In this document: piece by piece, positions 1 through 5,591 of the stretch
Layout: each line of letters begins with the position of its first letter
How positions within the stretch are numbered: the stretch's first letter is position 1
Source: RGIG5579 sp045590715
Lineage (GTDB): Bacteria; Bacillota; Clostridia; Oscillospirales; SIG627
Length of the DNA stretch: 8,708 nucleotides
Direction: 5' to 3'
Assembly (NCBI GenBank): GCA_045590715.1
Contig: JAZNRO010000121.1
Location: 1-8,708 of the forward strand
Program-made: the position numbers and the translations under genes
The notes under the pieces: generated by a model
The model's database searches: none
Told to the model about the DNA's origin: nothing
The model's input: only the letters and a program-made list of their open reading frames with translations

Positions 1-110
1 CCCCTCACGTGGCGTGGGCACCCGTGGAGACCCGCAAACGGCTCTGGGGGATCCTTTGTGATAATCTCCAAGCCTTTCAAGCAGGCAAAACCCAAAACAG
101 CGTCCTCTGA
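1..110 (+). CDS. D-2-hydroxyacid dehydrogenase (glycerate dehydrogenase-like), C-terminal end only
   Basis: The gene enters from the left edge. The reading frame whose first full codon begins at base 3 runs 35 codons to a TGA at 108-110. It reads PHVAWAPVETRKRL, then a helix with DNLQAF and AGKTQNSVL at the end. This matches the usual C-terminus of NAD-dependent D-isomer-specific 2-hydroxyacid dehydrogenases of the glycerate/hydroxypyruvate reductase type. In that family, a T-P-H-x-A-W segment carries the catalytic His and is followed by an R-rich helix and a short A-G-K-P-x-N-V-V tail. His2 of the visible fragment would be that catalytic His. Family members reduce 2-keto acids such as hydroxypyruvate with NADH in the cytosol. 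The exact substrate cannot be told from this fragment. No terminator is evident in the 59 bases before the next gene, so read-through into it is possible. Confidence 0.8.
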   Translation, partial: PHVAWAPVETRKRLWGILCDNLQAFQAGKTQNSVL

Positions 111-169
111 AATCGTTCATATTGTAGCCAAAAAGCCTTCGTATCATAAAGAAAAAAAGGAGAACTATT

Positions 170-964
170 ATGACATTTTCCAAGAAAAAACCGATTTTGA
201 TCGCCGTGATCGCCTTCATTGCCCTTGCGCTGATTTTCGTTTTGGCCAATTGCTTTACCATCGTACAAGCCGGTCACACGGGCGTGGTGCTGACGCTGGG
301 GAAAGTGAGCACGGGCGTGCTGCAGGAGGGCTTCCATTTGAAGGCTCCCTTCGTGCAGGAGGTGGTACAGATCGACAACCGCATCACCAAGCTGGAGGTG
401 GATACCGAGGCCTTTTCCAAGGACCTGCAGACCGTTTCCACCACCCTTGCCATCAACTACCGAGTAGACGCGGCGAAGAGCTACAGCCTTTATAAAAACA
501 TCGGCAGAAACTATGAAAGCGTACTGGTGACCCCTGCGGTCAACGAGGTATTGAAGGCTATTACCAGCCAGTATACGGCGGAAGAGAGCGTAACCAACCG
601 TGCTATCATTTCCGACGGCCTTGTTTCCGGGCTCAATGAAAAACTCAATGAAACCGGTCTTTACGTAACGGACGTAAACATCTTAAACTTTGATTTTTCC
701 GAAGCTTTTATTACTGCCATTGAAGAAAAGCAGGTAGCACAGCAGAAGCTTCTGAAGGCGGAAACGGAAAAGCAGACTGCCATTACCAACGCCCAGGCAG
801 AGGCGGAGACCATCCGTATCAAGGCCCAGGCCCAGGCAGAAGCAAACCAGATCATCAGCCAGTCTTTAAATGAATACGTGATCGAAAACAAGAAGATCGA
901 AAAGTGGGACGGAAAACTTCCCCAGGTACAAGGAAACGCAGATCCCCTCATTACCTTGGAATAA
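170..964 (+). CDS. SPFH/prohibitin-family membrane protein
   Basis: A 264-residue protein with a short Lys-rich N-terminus (residues 5-7). One hydrophobic membrane segment follows at about residues 8-28. The SPFH (band 7/prohibitin) domain spans roughly residues 30-185, starting with GHTGVVLTLGKV and containing the typical segment EGFHLKAPFVQEV. After it comes an Ala/Glu/Gln-rich coiled-coil stretch (about 186-230), then a C-terminal KWDGKLPQV motif (245-253) that is common in prohibitin-like bacterial homologues. Proteins of this family oligomerise at the membrane and act as scaffolds or as modulators of membrane proteases, as HflK/HflC do with FtsH. The specific partner here is unknown, and no protease gene lies next to it. 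The start is supported by GGAG at 159-162, seven bases before the ATG. The gene is probably monocistronic or follows the upstream dehydrogenase, and it ends at a strong terminator. Confidence 0.93.
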   Translation: MTFSKKKPILIAVIAFIALALIFVLANCFTIVQAGHTGVVLTLGKVSTGVLQEGFHLKAPFVQEVVQIDNRITKLEVDTEAFSKDLQTVSTTLAINYRVDAAKSYSLYKNIGRNYESVLVTPAVNEVLKAITSQYTAEESVTNRAIISDGLVSGLNEKLNETGLYVTDVNILNFDFSEAFITAIEEKQVAQQKLLKAETEKQTAITNAQAEAETIRIKAQAQAEANQIISQSLNEYVIENKKIEKWDGKLPQVQGNADPLITLE

Positions 965-970
965 TAAAGA

Positions 971-1000
971 AAAGCAGGTAGGAAACTACCTGCTTTTTTT
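971..1000 (+). terminator. Rho-independent terminator after the SPFH gene
   Basis: A perfect 11-bp stem, AAAGCAGGTAG (971-981) with CTACCTGCTTT (986-996), closes a GAAA tetraloop and runs into a seven-T tract at 994-1000. It begins 7 bases after the stop codon of the SPFH gene. On the minus strand the same hairpin is followed by TCTTTATTAT, a poorer but possible U-tract. It may therefore also end transcription of the small minus-strand gene at 1019-1246. Confidence 0.93.
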
Positions 1001-1018
1001 GATTTTTGTTGTTTGTTT

Positions 1019-1246
1019 TTAAAGTATAGTTTTTCTTTGCTTACTTTCTTTTTTCGAAAAAGAAAGTAAGGGAAGGTATTCTTCCCAGCGGCACTGACGG
1101 ATGGGCATGACAGGATGGACCGGATCCCGGAACACAAGGACCAGGGCAGGGCGGATCCCGTTGTGATCGGGGGTAAAGTAAAAATGGGAAAGTTTTCCTT
1201 CCCGGATCAGTTTCCTGGCGGTGGCGTGATAAGAAAAATAGGCCAT
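1019..1246 (-). CDS. Conserved small protein of unknown function (75 aa)
   Basis: The minus-strand ATG at 1246-1244 is preceded by AAAGGAG with a six-base spacer, a strong ribosome binding site that fixes this frame over overlapping alternatives. The protein begins MAYFSYHATARKLIREGKL and continues with NGIRPALVLVF (residues 29-39) and HPVMPIRQCRWEEY (44-57). I recognise this pattern from short conserved clostridial proteins (Y-F-x-Y-H, R-L-I-x-E-G-K-L, P-A-L-V-L, P-M-P-I-R-x-x-x-W-x-E-Y). Databases often label such proteins hypothetical or, doubtfully, 'thermostable hemolysin delta-VPH'. No catalytic motif, signal peptide or membrane segment is visible, and the role is unknown. The conserved part seems to end near residue 60. 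The last 15 residues, rich in Lys and Ser, are largely encoded by a DNA palindrome and are probably an acquired tail. The gene is transcribed divergently from the next gene. Confidence 0.8.
   Translation of the reverse strand: MAYFSYHATARKLIREGKLSHFYFTPDHNGIRPALVLVFRDPVHPVMPIRQCRWEEYLPLLSFSKKESKQRKTIL
1040..1070. repeat. 14-bp inverted repeat with 3-base spacer (palindromic element)
   Basis: CTTACTTTCTTTTT (1040-1053) and its exact reverse complement AAAAAGAAAGTAAG (1057-1070) flank TCG. The element lies inside the 3' end of the minus-strand small gene and encodes about residues 59-69 of its tail. Neither side has a T-tract placed for a normal terminator; the minus-strand exit reads CAAAGAAAAACTATAC. 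It resembles short palindromic repeats dispersed through many clostridial genomes, but whether it is repeated in this genome cannot be seen from one copy. Confidence 0.75.
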
Positions 1247-1314
1247 ATTTTACTCCTTTCAAGGATATTTTTCTGTTTTTCGGGAGATACTATGCAAAAA
1301 AAGGAGAGCTTTTT

Positions 1315-1749
1315 ATGATTGAAAAAGATACCATCCGCCTTCTTCGGGAATGTGACGCCGGGGTAAAAATGGGCGTTGAATCCATTGACGACGTGAGAGA
1401 ATACGTGCGGGATGAGAGATTTCGCGATCTTCTCATTACCTGCAAAAGGGAGCACGAAACCTTAGAGCGTGAGATCCGTGCGGAACTGAACCGCTTTTCC
1501 GACGACGGCAAGGAGCCCAATCCCATTGCGGAGACCATGAGCAAAATGAAAACGGAATTTAAGCTTCGCATGAAGGAAGAGGATGAAACCATTGCGGATC
1601 TGATGACCGACGGCTGTAATATGGGCGTAAAAAGTCTGAATAAGTATTTGAATAAATACAAGGCCGCCGAAGAAAAGGCCAAGGACATTGCAAAGCGCCT
1701 GATCAATCTGGAAGAAAAACTGGCGGTAGATATCCGCATTTATTTGTAA
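1315..1749 (+). CDS. Conserved all-helical protein, ferritin-like fold suspected
   Basis: A 144-residue, highly charged, soluble protein with no signal peptide or membrane segment. It appears to be almost entirely helical. Two segments look like a duplicated helix start: AGVKMGVESIDDV at residues 15-27 and DGCNMGVKSLNKY at 99-111. Both occur in matching positions of a putative two-by-two helical bundle. In general shape this resembles ferritin-like DUF2383-type proteins of Clostridia. A complete iron-binding set (E with E-x-x-H) is not obvious; the only nearby candidates are E46 and H47. The assignment to a fold is inference and no function is claimed. The ATG at 1315 is preceded by AAGGAG at 1301-1306 with eight bases between. 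The gene is flanked by a divergent small gene on the left and its own terminator on the right, so it is a single-gene unit. Confidence 0.88.
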   Translation: MIEKDTIRLLRECDAGVKMGVESIDDVREYVRDERFRDLLITCKREHETLEREIRAELNRFSDDGKEPNPIAETMSKMKTEFKLRMKEEDETIADLMTDGCNMGVKSLNKYLNKYKAAEEKAKDIAKRLINLEEKLAVDIRIYL

Positions 1750-1756
1750 GAAACAG

Positions 1757-1783
1757 AAAAAAGCACCCGAGGGTGCTTTTTTT
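1757..1783 (+). terminator. Rho-independent terminator after the helical-protein gene
   Basis: Stem AAGCACC (1761-1767) pairs with GGTGCTT (1772-1778) around a CGAG loop. It can be extended by flanking A-T pairs (AAAA at 1757-1760) and has a seven-T tract at 1777-1783. It starts 7 bases after the stop codon at 1747-1749. Confidence 0.9.
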
Positions 1784-1805
1784 CTTTTCCCCCGGGGAAG
1801 AAAGG

Positions 1806-1834
1806 TTGACGAAAAAGGGGAATGGGACTATAAT
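1806..1834 (+). promoter_or_regulatory. Sigma-A promoter of alr
   Basis: The -35 box TTGACG (1806-1811, five of six consensus) and -10 box TATAAT (1829-1834, perfect) are separated by 17 bases. Transcription would start near 1841, about 27 bases before the alr start codon. That leaves little room for a leader element, so constitutive expression is likely. Confidence 0.9.
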
Positions 1835-1867
1835 GAATAGTAGATATTTTTTTGAAAGGAGCACCGA

Positions 1868-3025
1868 ATGAAGCAGAAGAAAGACAGCGTTTACCGCCGG
1901 TCCTTTGCCAGGATCGATCTTTCCAATTTGGAATACAATTTTGATCTTCTGTCCTCTTTTATCCCTGCCGGTACCAAGAAAATGGCAGTGGTCAAGGCAG
2001 ACGCCTACGGTCACGGGGCAGTACCCGTGGCAAAGACTCTTCATGAGAAGGCGGACTATTTCGGTGTAGCCTGTATTGAAGAAGCCCTGGATCTAAGACA
2101 GGGCGGGATCAAAAAACCGATCTTGATCTTATCCTATACCCACCCCAGCCAGTTTGAAGATCTGATCCGGGAGGATCTTACCGCTACGGTCTATTCCTTC
2201 TCCGACGGCAAGATGCTGGGTGATAAGGCACAGGCCATGGGCAAAAAGGCAAAGGTCCATTTTGCCGTGGATACGGGTATGGGCCGAATCGGATTCATCC
2301 CCGGCAAAGAAGCCGTAGAAGAGATCGCATCTCTTTCCCGGCATCCCGGACTTTGCGCAGAAGGCATTTTCAGCCATTACGCCTTGGCAGACGCGCCCAC
2401 TCCCGAAGTTTCTCAAAAGCAAAGGGAAGCTTTCGACGGCTTTTTAAAGGATCTTTCGGAAAAGGGTGTAAACTTTGCCATCCGTCATATTTCCAATTCC
2501 GCCGGCACCATGTATCTTGATAGCGCCTATGATATGTGTAGGTTCGGTATTGCCATGTACGGTCTTCACCCTTCCGACGAGCGCCTGCCCGATTCTTTTG
2601 ATCTGCGCCCGGCCATGGAAGTGGTAAGCCATGTGGTACATACAAAGACCGTACCTGCCGGAACGCCCATTGGCTACGGACATATTTATACTACGCCCAG
2701 CGAAAAAAGAATTGCCACCGTTTCCATCGGATATGCCGACGGTTTTAACCGGAATCTGACCGGAAAAGGGGAAGTGCTGATTCGGGGAAAGAGGGCAAAG
2801 CTTGTGGGAAAAGTCTGTATGGACCAGATCATGGTAGATATTACGGACATTCCCGAAGTAGAAGTAGCAGACGAGGCCGTGGTCCTTGGCAGAAGCGGAG
2901 AGGAAGAGATCACTGCCGAGTATCTTGGCAGTCTTTCCGATTCCTTCCACTACGAAGTGATCTGCACCTATCTTCCCAGAGTAGGAAGAATTTATATAAA
3001 ATCCGGCAAAGAAATTGAAATTTAA
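1868..3025 (+). CDS. alr: Alanine racemase
   Basis: A 385-residue PLP-dependent racemase that interconverts L- and D-alanine to supply peptidoglycan synthesis (cytosolic). The N-terminal TIM barrel carries the PLP lysine K43 in the motif AVVKADAYGHG. It also has R140 in DTGMGRIGF, HISNSAGT (207-214) and R225 in CRFGIAMYG, which contacts the cofactor ring in known structures. The C-terminal beta domain has the catalytic tyrosine Y270 in PIGYGHIYT, the SIGYADGF segment (287-293) and CMDQIMVD (317-324), which shapes the substrate entry. Length and motif order are normal for the family. The ATG is placed by AAAGGAG at 1855-1861, six bases upstream. The gene stands alone between its own promoter and a terminator shared with the convergent exonuclease gene. 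In spore formers, alanine racemase can also influence germination through L-alanine levels. That is family knowledge, and nothing here shows this copy is spore-specific. Confidence 0.97.
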   Translation: MKQKKDSVYRRSFARIDLSNLEYNFDLLSSFIPAGTKKMAVVKADAYGHGAVPVAKTLHEKADYFGVACIEEALDLRQGGIKKPILILSYTHPSQFEDLIREDLTATVYSFSDGKMLGDKAQAMGKKAKVHFAVDTGMGRIGFIPGKEAVEEIASLSRHPGLCAEGIFSHYALADAPTPEVSQKQREAFDGFLKDLSEKGVNFAIRHISNSAGTMYLDSAYDMCRFGIAMYGLHPSDERLPDSFDLRPAMEVVSHVVHTKTVPAGTPIGYGHIYTTPSEKRIATVSIGYADGFNRNLTGKGEVLIRGKRAKLVGKVCMDQIMVDITDIPEVEVADEAVVLGRSGEEEITAEYLGSLSDSFHYEVICTYLPRVGRIYIKSGKEIEI

Positions 3026-3035
3026 TAAAAAAAGA

Positions 3036-3075
3036 AAAAAAGAAAAATGAGAAGCATTTTGCTTCTCATTTTTTT
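3036..3075. terminator. Bidirectional terminator between alr and xth
   Basis: Stem AATGAGAAGC pairs with GCTTCTCATT (about 3046-3055 with 3061-3070) around a five-base ATTTT loop. It is followed by a T-run to 3075 on the plus strand. On the minus strand it is followed by the complement of the A-rich run 3027-3047, a long U-rich tract. It therefore serves both convergent genes; the xth stop codon begins only three bases beyond it. Confidence 0.9.
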
Positions 3076-3077
3076 GC

Positions 3078-3830
3078 TTATACGTCTAGTTCCAGAAGAA
3101 CGGGGCAGTGGTCACTGCCTTCGATCTGGGAAAGAATTTTGCTATCTACGATTTTTTCATTCAGATCCCGGGACAGAACGAAATAGTCGATTCTCCAGCC
3201 AACGTTTCTCTCTCTTGCCCGCATCCGATAGCTCCACCAGGAGTAGGCGTCGGTCTTGTCCGGGTAAAGGTAGCGGAAGGAGTCGGTAAAGCCGGCCTCC
3301 AGAAGGCGGGAGAATTTTTCTCTTTCCTCGTTGGAAAAACCGGGGTTTCCCACGTTGGTCTTGGGGTTTTTCAGGTCAATTTCATTGTGGGCAACGTTTA
3401 GATCCCCGCAGAGGATCACGCTTTTCTCTTTTGCCAAATGGGAAAGATAGGCCCGAAGGTCGTCTTCATATTCCATACGGTAGTCAAGGCGCCGAAGGCC
3501 GTCCTGGGCGTTGGGAGTATAGGAATTGACCAGATAAAAGGAGTCCGTTTCCACGGTGATAAGGCGTCCCTCGTCACTGTATTTTCCGTCGATCCCGTAG
3601 AAAACGTTTTTCGGTTTTTCCTTGCAGAAGGTGACGGTGCCGGAATAGCCCTTTTTATCGGCACTGTTCCAGAACTGGTAATAGCCGGGGGTAGGCACTT
3701 CTGCCTGGCCTTCCTGCATCTTGCTTTCCTGGATACAGAAAAAATCCGGGCTTTCTTTTGTAAAAAAGTCTAAAAATCCTTTGTTCATACAGGCTCTCAG
3801 CCCGTTTACGTTCCAAGAGATAAATTTCAT
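3078..3830 (-). CDS. xth: Exodeoxyribonuclease III / AP endonuclease
   Basis: A 250-residue Mg-dependent nuclease of the ExoIII/APE1 family. It cuts DNA 5' of abasic sites and removes 3' blocking groups in base excision repair. I chose the ATG at 3830, giving MKFISWNVNGLR. The motif GGAGG lies six bases upstream of it, and the family always starts at this point. An ATG eight codons further upstream would place the ribosome binding site inside the coding region. Active-site residues are visible: N7 (SWNVNG), E35 (CIQESK), Y104 (NSYTPN), D143 and N145 (CGDLNVAH), W199 region (AYSWWSYR), D215 (GWRIDYF), and D240-H241 (GSDHCPV). Length and motif order match Bacillus ExoA and other Gram-positive homologues. 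The gene has its own consensus promoter and runs towards alr. It is back to back with the spoIIA operon, with about 130 bases between the two start codons. Confidence 0.97.
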   Translation of the reverse strand: MKFISWNVNGLRACMNKGFLDFFTKESPDFFCIQESKMQEGQAEVPTPGYYQFWNSADKKGYSGTVTFCKEKPKNVFYGIDGKYSDEGRLITVETDSFYLVNSYTPNAQDGLRRLDYRMEYEDDLRAYLSHLAKEKSVILCGDLNVAHNEIDLKNPKTNVGNPGFSNEEREKFSRLLEAGFTDSFRYLYPDKTDAYSWWSYRMRARERNVGWRIDYFVLSRDLNEKIVDSKILSQIEGSDHCPVLLELDV

Positions 3831-3856
3831 ATAAAACCTCCAAGGTTCTTTCAAAT

Positions 3857-3885
3857 ATTATATCTTTTCGGCGAAAAAAAGTCAA
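3857..3885 (-). promoter_or_regulatory. Sigma-A promoter of xth
   Basis: Read on the minus strand, the -35 box is TTGACT (3885-3880) and the -10 box is TATAAT (3862-3857), with a 17-base spacer. Transcription would start near 3850, about 20 bases before the xth start codon and just upstream of its GGAGG. Confidence 0.9.
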
Positions 3886-3962
3886 CGGCAGATCTTTTTC
3901 TGACAAAATTCTCCTTTTCCTTTTGTTAGGATATGGATAGGAATTGAGAAAGGAAAAGGAAG

Positions 3963-4274
3963 ATGAAACTGATCACAGCGCAGAAAGAAAAAGATCTGAT
4001 CGCCCGTATTTCCGGAGATATCGACCATCACAGCGCCCCGGCAATCCGAGAGGAGATCGACGGACTACTACTGGAATTAAAACCGGAAAGACTGCTTCTG
4101 GATCTTTCGGAAACGGATTTTATGGACTCCTCGGGACTGGGGCTGATCCTGGGCCGCAAAAGAAAGACCGAAGAGATCGGCGCAAGGCTGGTTTTAATCA
4201 ATCCCACGGAAGGGTGCAAAAAGATCCTGCGCCTTGCGGGAATGGAAGATCAGATCGAGATGAAATATTTGTGA
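3963..4274 (+). CDS. spoIIAA: Anti-sigma F factor antagonist
   Basis: A 103-residue single STAS-domain protein, first gene of the sporulation sigma F operon. Unphosphorylated SpoIIAA binds SpoIIAB and frees sigma F in the forespore, and SpoIIAB inactivates it by phosphorylation. The conserved phosphorylation loop is FMDSSGLGLILGR (residues 53-65). By alignment with Bacillus SpoIIAA, whose phosphorylated residue is the first Ser of the pair, S56 is the acceptor. The SGDIDHHSA segment (17-25) matches the GELDHH region of the Bacillus protein, which distinguishes it from RsbV-type paralogues. The start ATG follows AAAGGAAAAGGAAG. The stop codon lies 10 bases before spoIIAB. Length is slightly short of the Bacillus protein (about 117) because the C-terminus is trimmed. 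Confidence 0.95.
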   Translation: MKLITAQKEKDLIARISGDIDHHSAPAIREEIDGLLLELKPERLLLDLSETDFMDSSGLGLILGRKRKTEEIGARLVLINPTEGCKKILRLAGMEDQIEMKYL

Positions 4275-4284
4275 GGAAGAGAAA

Positions 4285-4719
4285 ATGAGAGAGATACAGA
4301 ATTTTGCCCGGGTGCGATTTCCGGCCATTTCGGAAAATGAAAGCTTTGCCAGAGTGGTGACCGCCGGGTTTTTGATGCACCTTTCCGCCACGCCCGCTAT
4401 ACTTGCGGATATTAAAACGGTGGTCAGCGAAGCGGTGACCAATGCCATCGTGCACGGCTATCGGGGTGAGACGGACGAGAGAAAAAAGCAGGTGCTACTG
4501 GAACTTTGCTTTTATAAAGACAGGACCCTTCAGATCCGGGTAACGGATAAAGGAAGGGGAATTGAAAGCGTGGAAAAGGCCATGGAGCCGTTTTTTACCA
4601 CCGATAAAGAAGGGGAGCGAAGCGGAATGGGACTTCCCATTATCCGCGCTTTTTGTGACAGCGTGCGCATCAGTACCCGGCCGGGATATACCAGAATCAC
4701 CATGAAAAAGAAGATCTGA
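4285..4719 (+). CDS. spoIIAB: Anti-sigma F factor, serine kinase
   Basis: A 144-residue GHKL-type ATPase/kinase that binds and inhibits sigma F and phosphorylates SpoIIAA. The ATP-binding motifs are intact. The N-box is SEAVTNAIVHGY (residues 48-59), with E49 as likely catalytic base and N53 as Mg ligand. The G1 box is VTDKGRGI (86-93) and the G2 box is RSGMGLPI (112-119). The lid between them (EPFFTTDKEGE) is the normal ATP-lid segment. Length is nearly identical to Bacillus SpoIIAB. The ATG follows GAGGAAGAG, which overlaps the spoIIAA stop codon. Its own TGA overlaps the sigF ATG by one base (TGATG), giving translational coupling that would help keep inhibitor and sigma factor in balance. 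Confidence 0.96.
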   Translation: MREIQNFARVRFPAISENESFARVVTAGFLMHLSATPAILADIKTVVSEAVTNAIVHGYRGETDERKKQVLLELCFYKDRTLQIRVTDKGRGIESVEKAMEPFFTTDKEGERSGMGLPIIRAFCDSVRISTRPGYTRITMKKKI

Positions 4720-5435
4720 TGAACCCTTACATCAACGATAATGACACCCTTCTACTTGCCAAAAACGGGGATAAAGAGGCCATGGAGCAGGTGATTCTTT
4801 CCAATATGGGCCTAGTCAAAAGCATCGCCCAGCGGTTTTTGGGCCGAGGGGCGGAGTGGGAGGACCTGGTACAGATCGGCACCGTTGGTATGATCAAAGC
4901 CGTAAAGGGGTTTGATGCGGAAAAGGGCTGTCAATTTACTACTTACGCCGTGCCTCTCATTATGGGAGAGATCAAGCGGTTTTTACGGGACGATGGCTGG
5001 ATCAAGGTAAGCCGTGAGACCAAAAGCGATGCGGCCAGAATCTTTCGTTTTACGGAGGAATACGAAAAAAGAGAGGGGAAAAGCCCCACCATGGAAGAGA
5101 TCTGCTCGGCCCTCTCTCTTTCGGAAGAAAAGGCAGTTTTGGCACTGGAATCCGCCCGTCCTGCCCTTTCTCTTTACGAAGAGGATGAAAATACCGGCTT
5201 TAGCGTAGAAAAGATGATAGGGGAAGACCATATGGAAGAGGTAGCCAATAAGATCGCGCTAAGAGAGGCGGTCAGTGCTCTTCCGCCGGACGAGAAGAAA
5301 CTGATCCTGCTTCGCTATTATAAATCTATGACCCAGCAGCAGACCGCAAAGGTCCTGGGGCTGAGCCAGGTAAAGGTGAGCCGGGAGGAAAAGAGAATTT
5401 TGAAAAAGATGCGGGAGAGTTTATCTGCTTCCTAG
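4719..5435 (+). CDS. sigF: RNA polymerase sigma factor F (forespore)
   Basis: A 238-residue sigma-70 family factor, third gene of spoIIA, which directs early forespore transcription after asymmetric division. Region 2 runs from GLVKSIAQRF (31-40) through WEDLVQIGTVGMIKAVKGFD (47-66), FTTYAVPLIMGEIKRFLRDD (73-92) and WIKVSRETK, which covers core binding and -10 recognition. Region 3 is about 100-160. Region 4 begins at LPPDEKKLILLRYYKSMTQQ (188-207), and its helix-turn-helix LGLSQVKVSREEKRIL (213-228) recognises -35 elements. The run DDGWIKVSR matches the sigF/sigG group (DDGxxKVSR). Position directly behind spoIIAB identifies it as sigF rather than sigG. There is no strong Shine-Dalgarno sequence before the ATG, only AAAAAGAAG, so translation probably depends on coupling to spoIIAB. 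A terminator follows immediately. Confidence 0.95.
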   Translation: MNPYINDNDTLLLAKNGDKEAMEQVILSNMGLVKSIAQRFLGRGAEWEDLVQIGTVGMIKAVKGFDAEKGCQFTTYAVPLIMGEIKRFLRDDGWIKVSRETKSDAARIFRFTEEYEKREGKSPTMEEICSALSLSEEKAVLALESARPALSLYEEDENTGFSVEKMIGEDHMEEVANKIALREAVSALPPDEKKLILLRYYKSMTQQQTAKVLGLSQVKVSREEKRILKKMRESLSAS

Positions 5436-5438
5436 TGA

Positions 5439-5468
5439 AAATGTCTGCGAAAAAGCAGGCATTTTTTT
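5439..5468 (+). terminator. Rho-independent terminator of the spoIIA operon
   Basis: Stem ATGTCTGC (5441-5448) pairs with GCAGGCAT (5455-5462), including one G-T pair, around a GAAAAA loop. A T-tract covers 5462-5468. It starts only a few bases after the sigF TAG and ends two bases before the -35 box of the next promoter. Confidence 0.92.
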
Positions 5469-5469
5469 C

Positions 5470-5498
5470 TTGACATTTATTTTTATTTGTTTTATAAT
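5470..5498 (+). promoter_or_regulatory. Consensus sigma-A promoter of the aromatic operon
   Basis: A perfect -35 TTGACA (5470-5475), 17-base spacer and perfect -10 TATAAT (5493-5498). Transcription would start near 5505, roughly 187 bases before the aminotransferase ATG. That leaves room for the leader peptide and terminator described below. A full-consensus promoter suggests high initiation with control exerted after initiation. Confidence 0.95.
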
Positions 5499-5528
5499 CA
5501 AAGAAGATTTTTGAAAGGAGACGGCAGT

Positions 5529-5591
5529 ATGAAGAAGTATACTCGATTTTATTATTTTACTGAAGCGGACTGCCTGCGCTCCGGAAGATAA
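5529..5591 (+). CDS. Putative Phe/Tyr-rich attenuator leader peptide (20 aa)
   Basis: This is a short ORF (ATG 5529, TAA 5589-5591). It is preceded by GAAAGGAG at 5513-5520, eight bases upstream, as good a ribosome binding site as any in the window. The peptide begins MKKYTRFYYF, so half of its first ten residues are aromatic: Tyr at 4, 8 and 9, Phe at 7 and 10. The remainder is TEADCLRSGR and contains none. It sits about 25 bases downstream of the predicted transcription start of an operon for phenylalanine/aromatic synthesis. A terminator lies between it and the first structural gene. The arrangement fits a classical control-codon leader peptide, in which ribosome stalling at the Phe-Tyr-Tyr-Phe run reports low charged tRNA-Phe or tRNA-Tyr. 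The ORF and its signals are seen directly; the regulatory role is inference. It is too short to have any other recognisable function. Confidence 0.78.
   Translation: MKKYTRFYYFTEADCLRSGR

Noticed and set aside
142..147. TATCAT as -10 box of a promoter for the SPFH gene
   Set aside because: No -35 element occurs at a suitable distance (the TTGTAG at 122-127 is only 14 bases away), so the support is too weak to annotate.
58..495. Long plus-strand frame overlapping the dehydrogenase tail and SPFH gene
   Set aside because: No ribosome binding site. It runs out of frame through the well-supported SPFH gene, and its composition (Gly/Arg/His-rich) is typical of a shadow frame.
1041..1262. Alternative minus-strand frame starting MKGVKYGLFF
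   Set aside because: It starts inside the AAAGGAG that serves the 1246 start, and its protein is Pro-rich and unlike any family. The 1019-1246 frame has the conserved pattern.
2444..2950. Long minus-strand frame inside alr (168 codons)
   Set aside because: It is entirely within a well-conserved enzyme gene, has no ribosome binding site and has a composition typical of antisense shadow frames.
3831..3854. Eight-codon N-terminal extension of xth
   Set aside because: The GGAGG ribosome binding site lies inside it, and the family starts with M-K-x-I-S-W-N. The predicted transcript start near 3850 would leave no leader.
3928..3945. Sigma-H promoter from AGGATAT/GAATT or AGGAATT
   Set aside because: The spacing is far too short for the first pair. 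For AGGAATT the matching -10 would fall inside the spoIIAA coding start.
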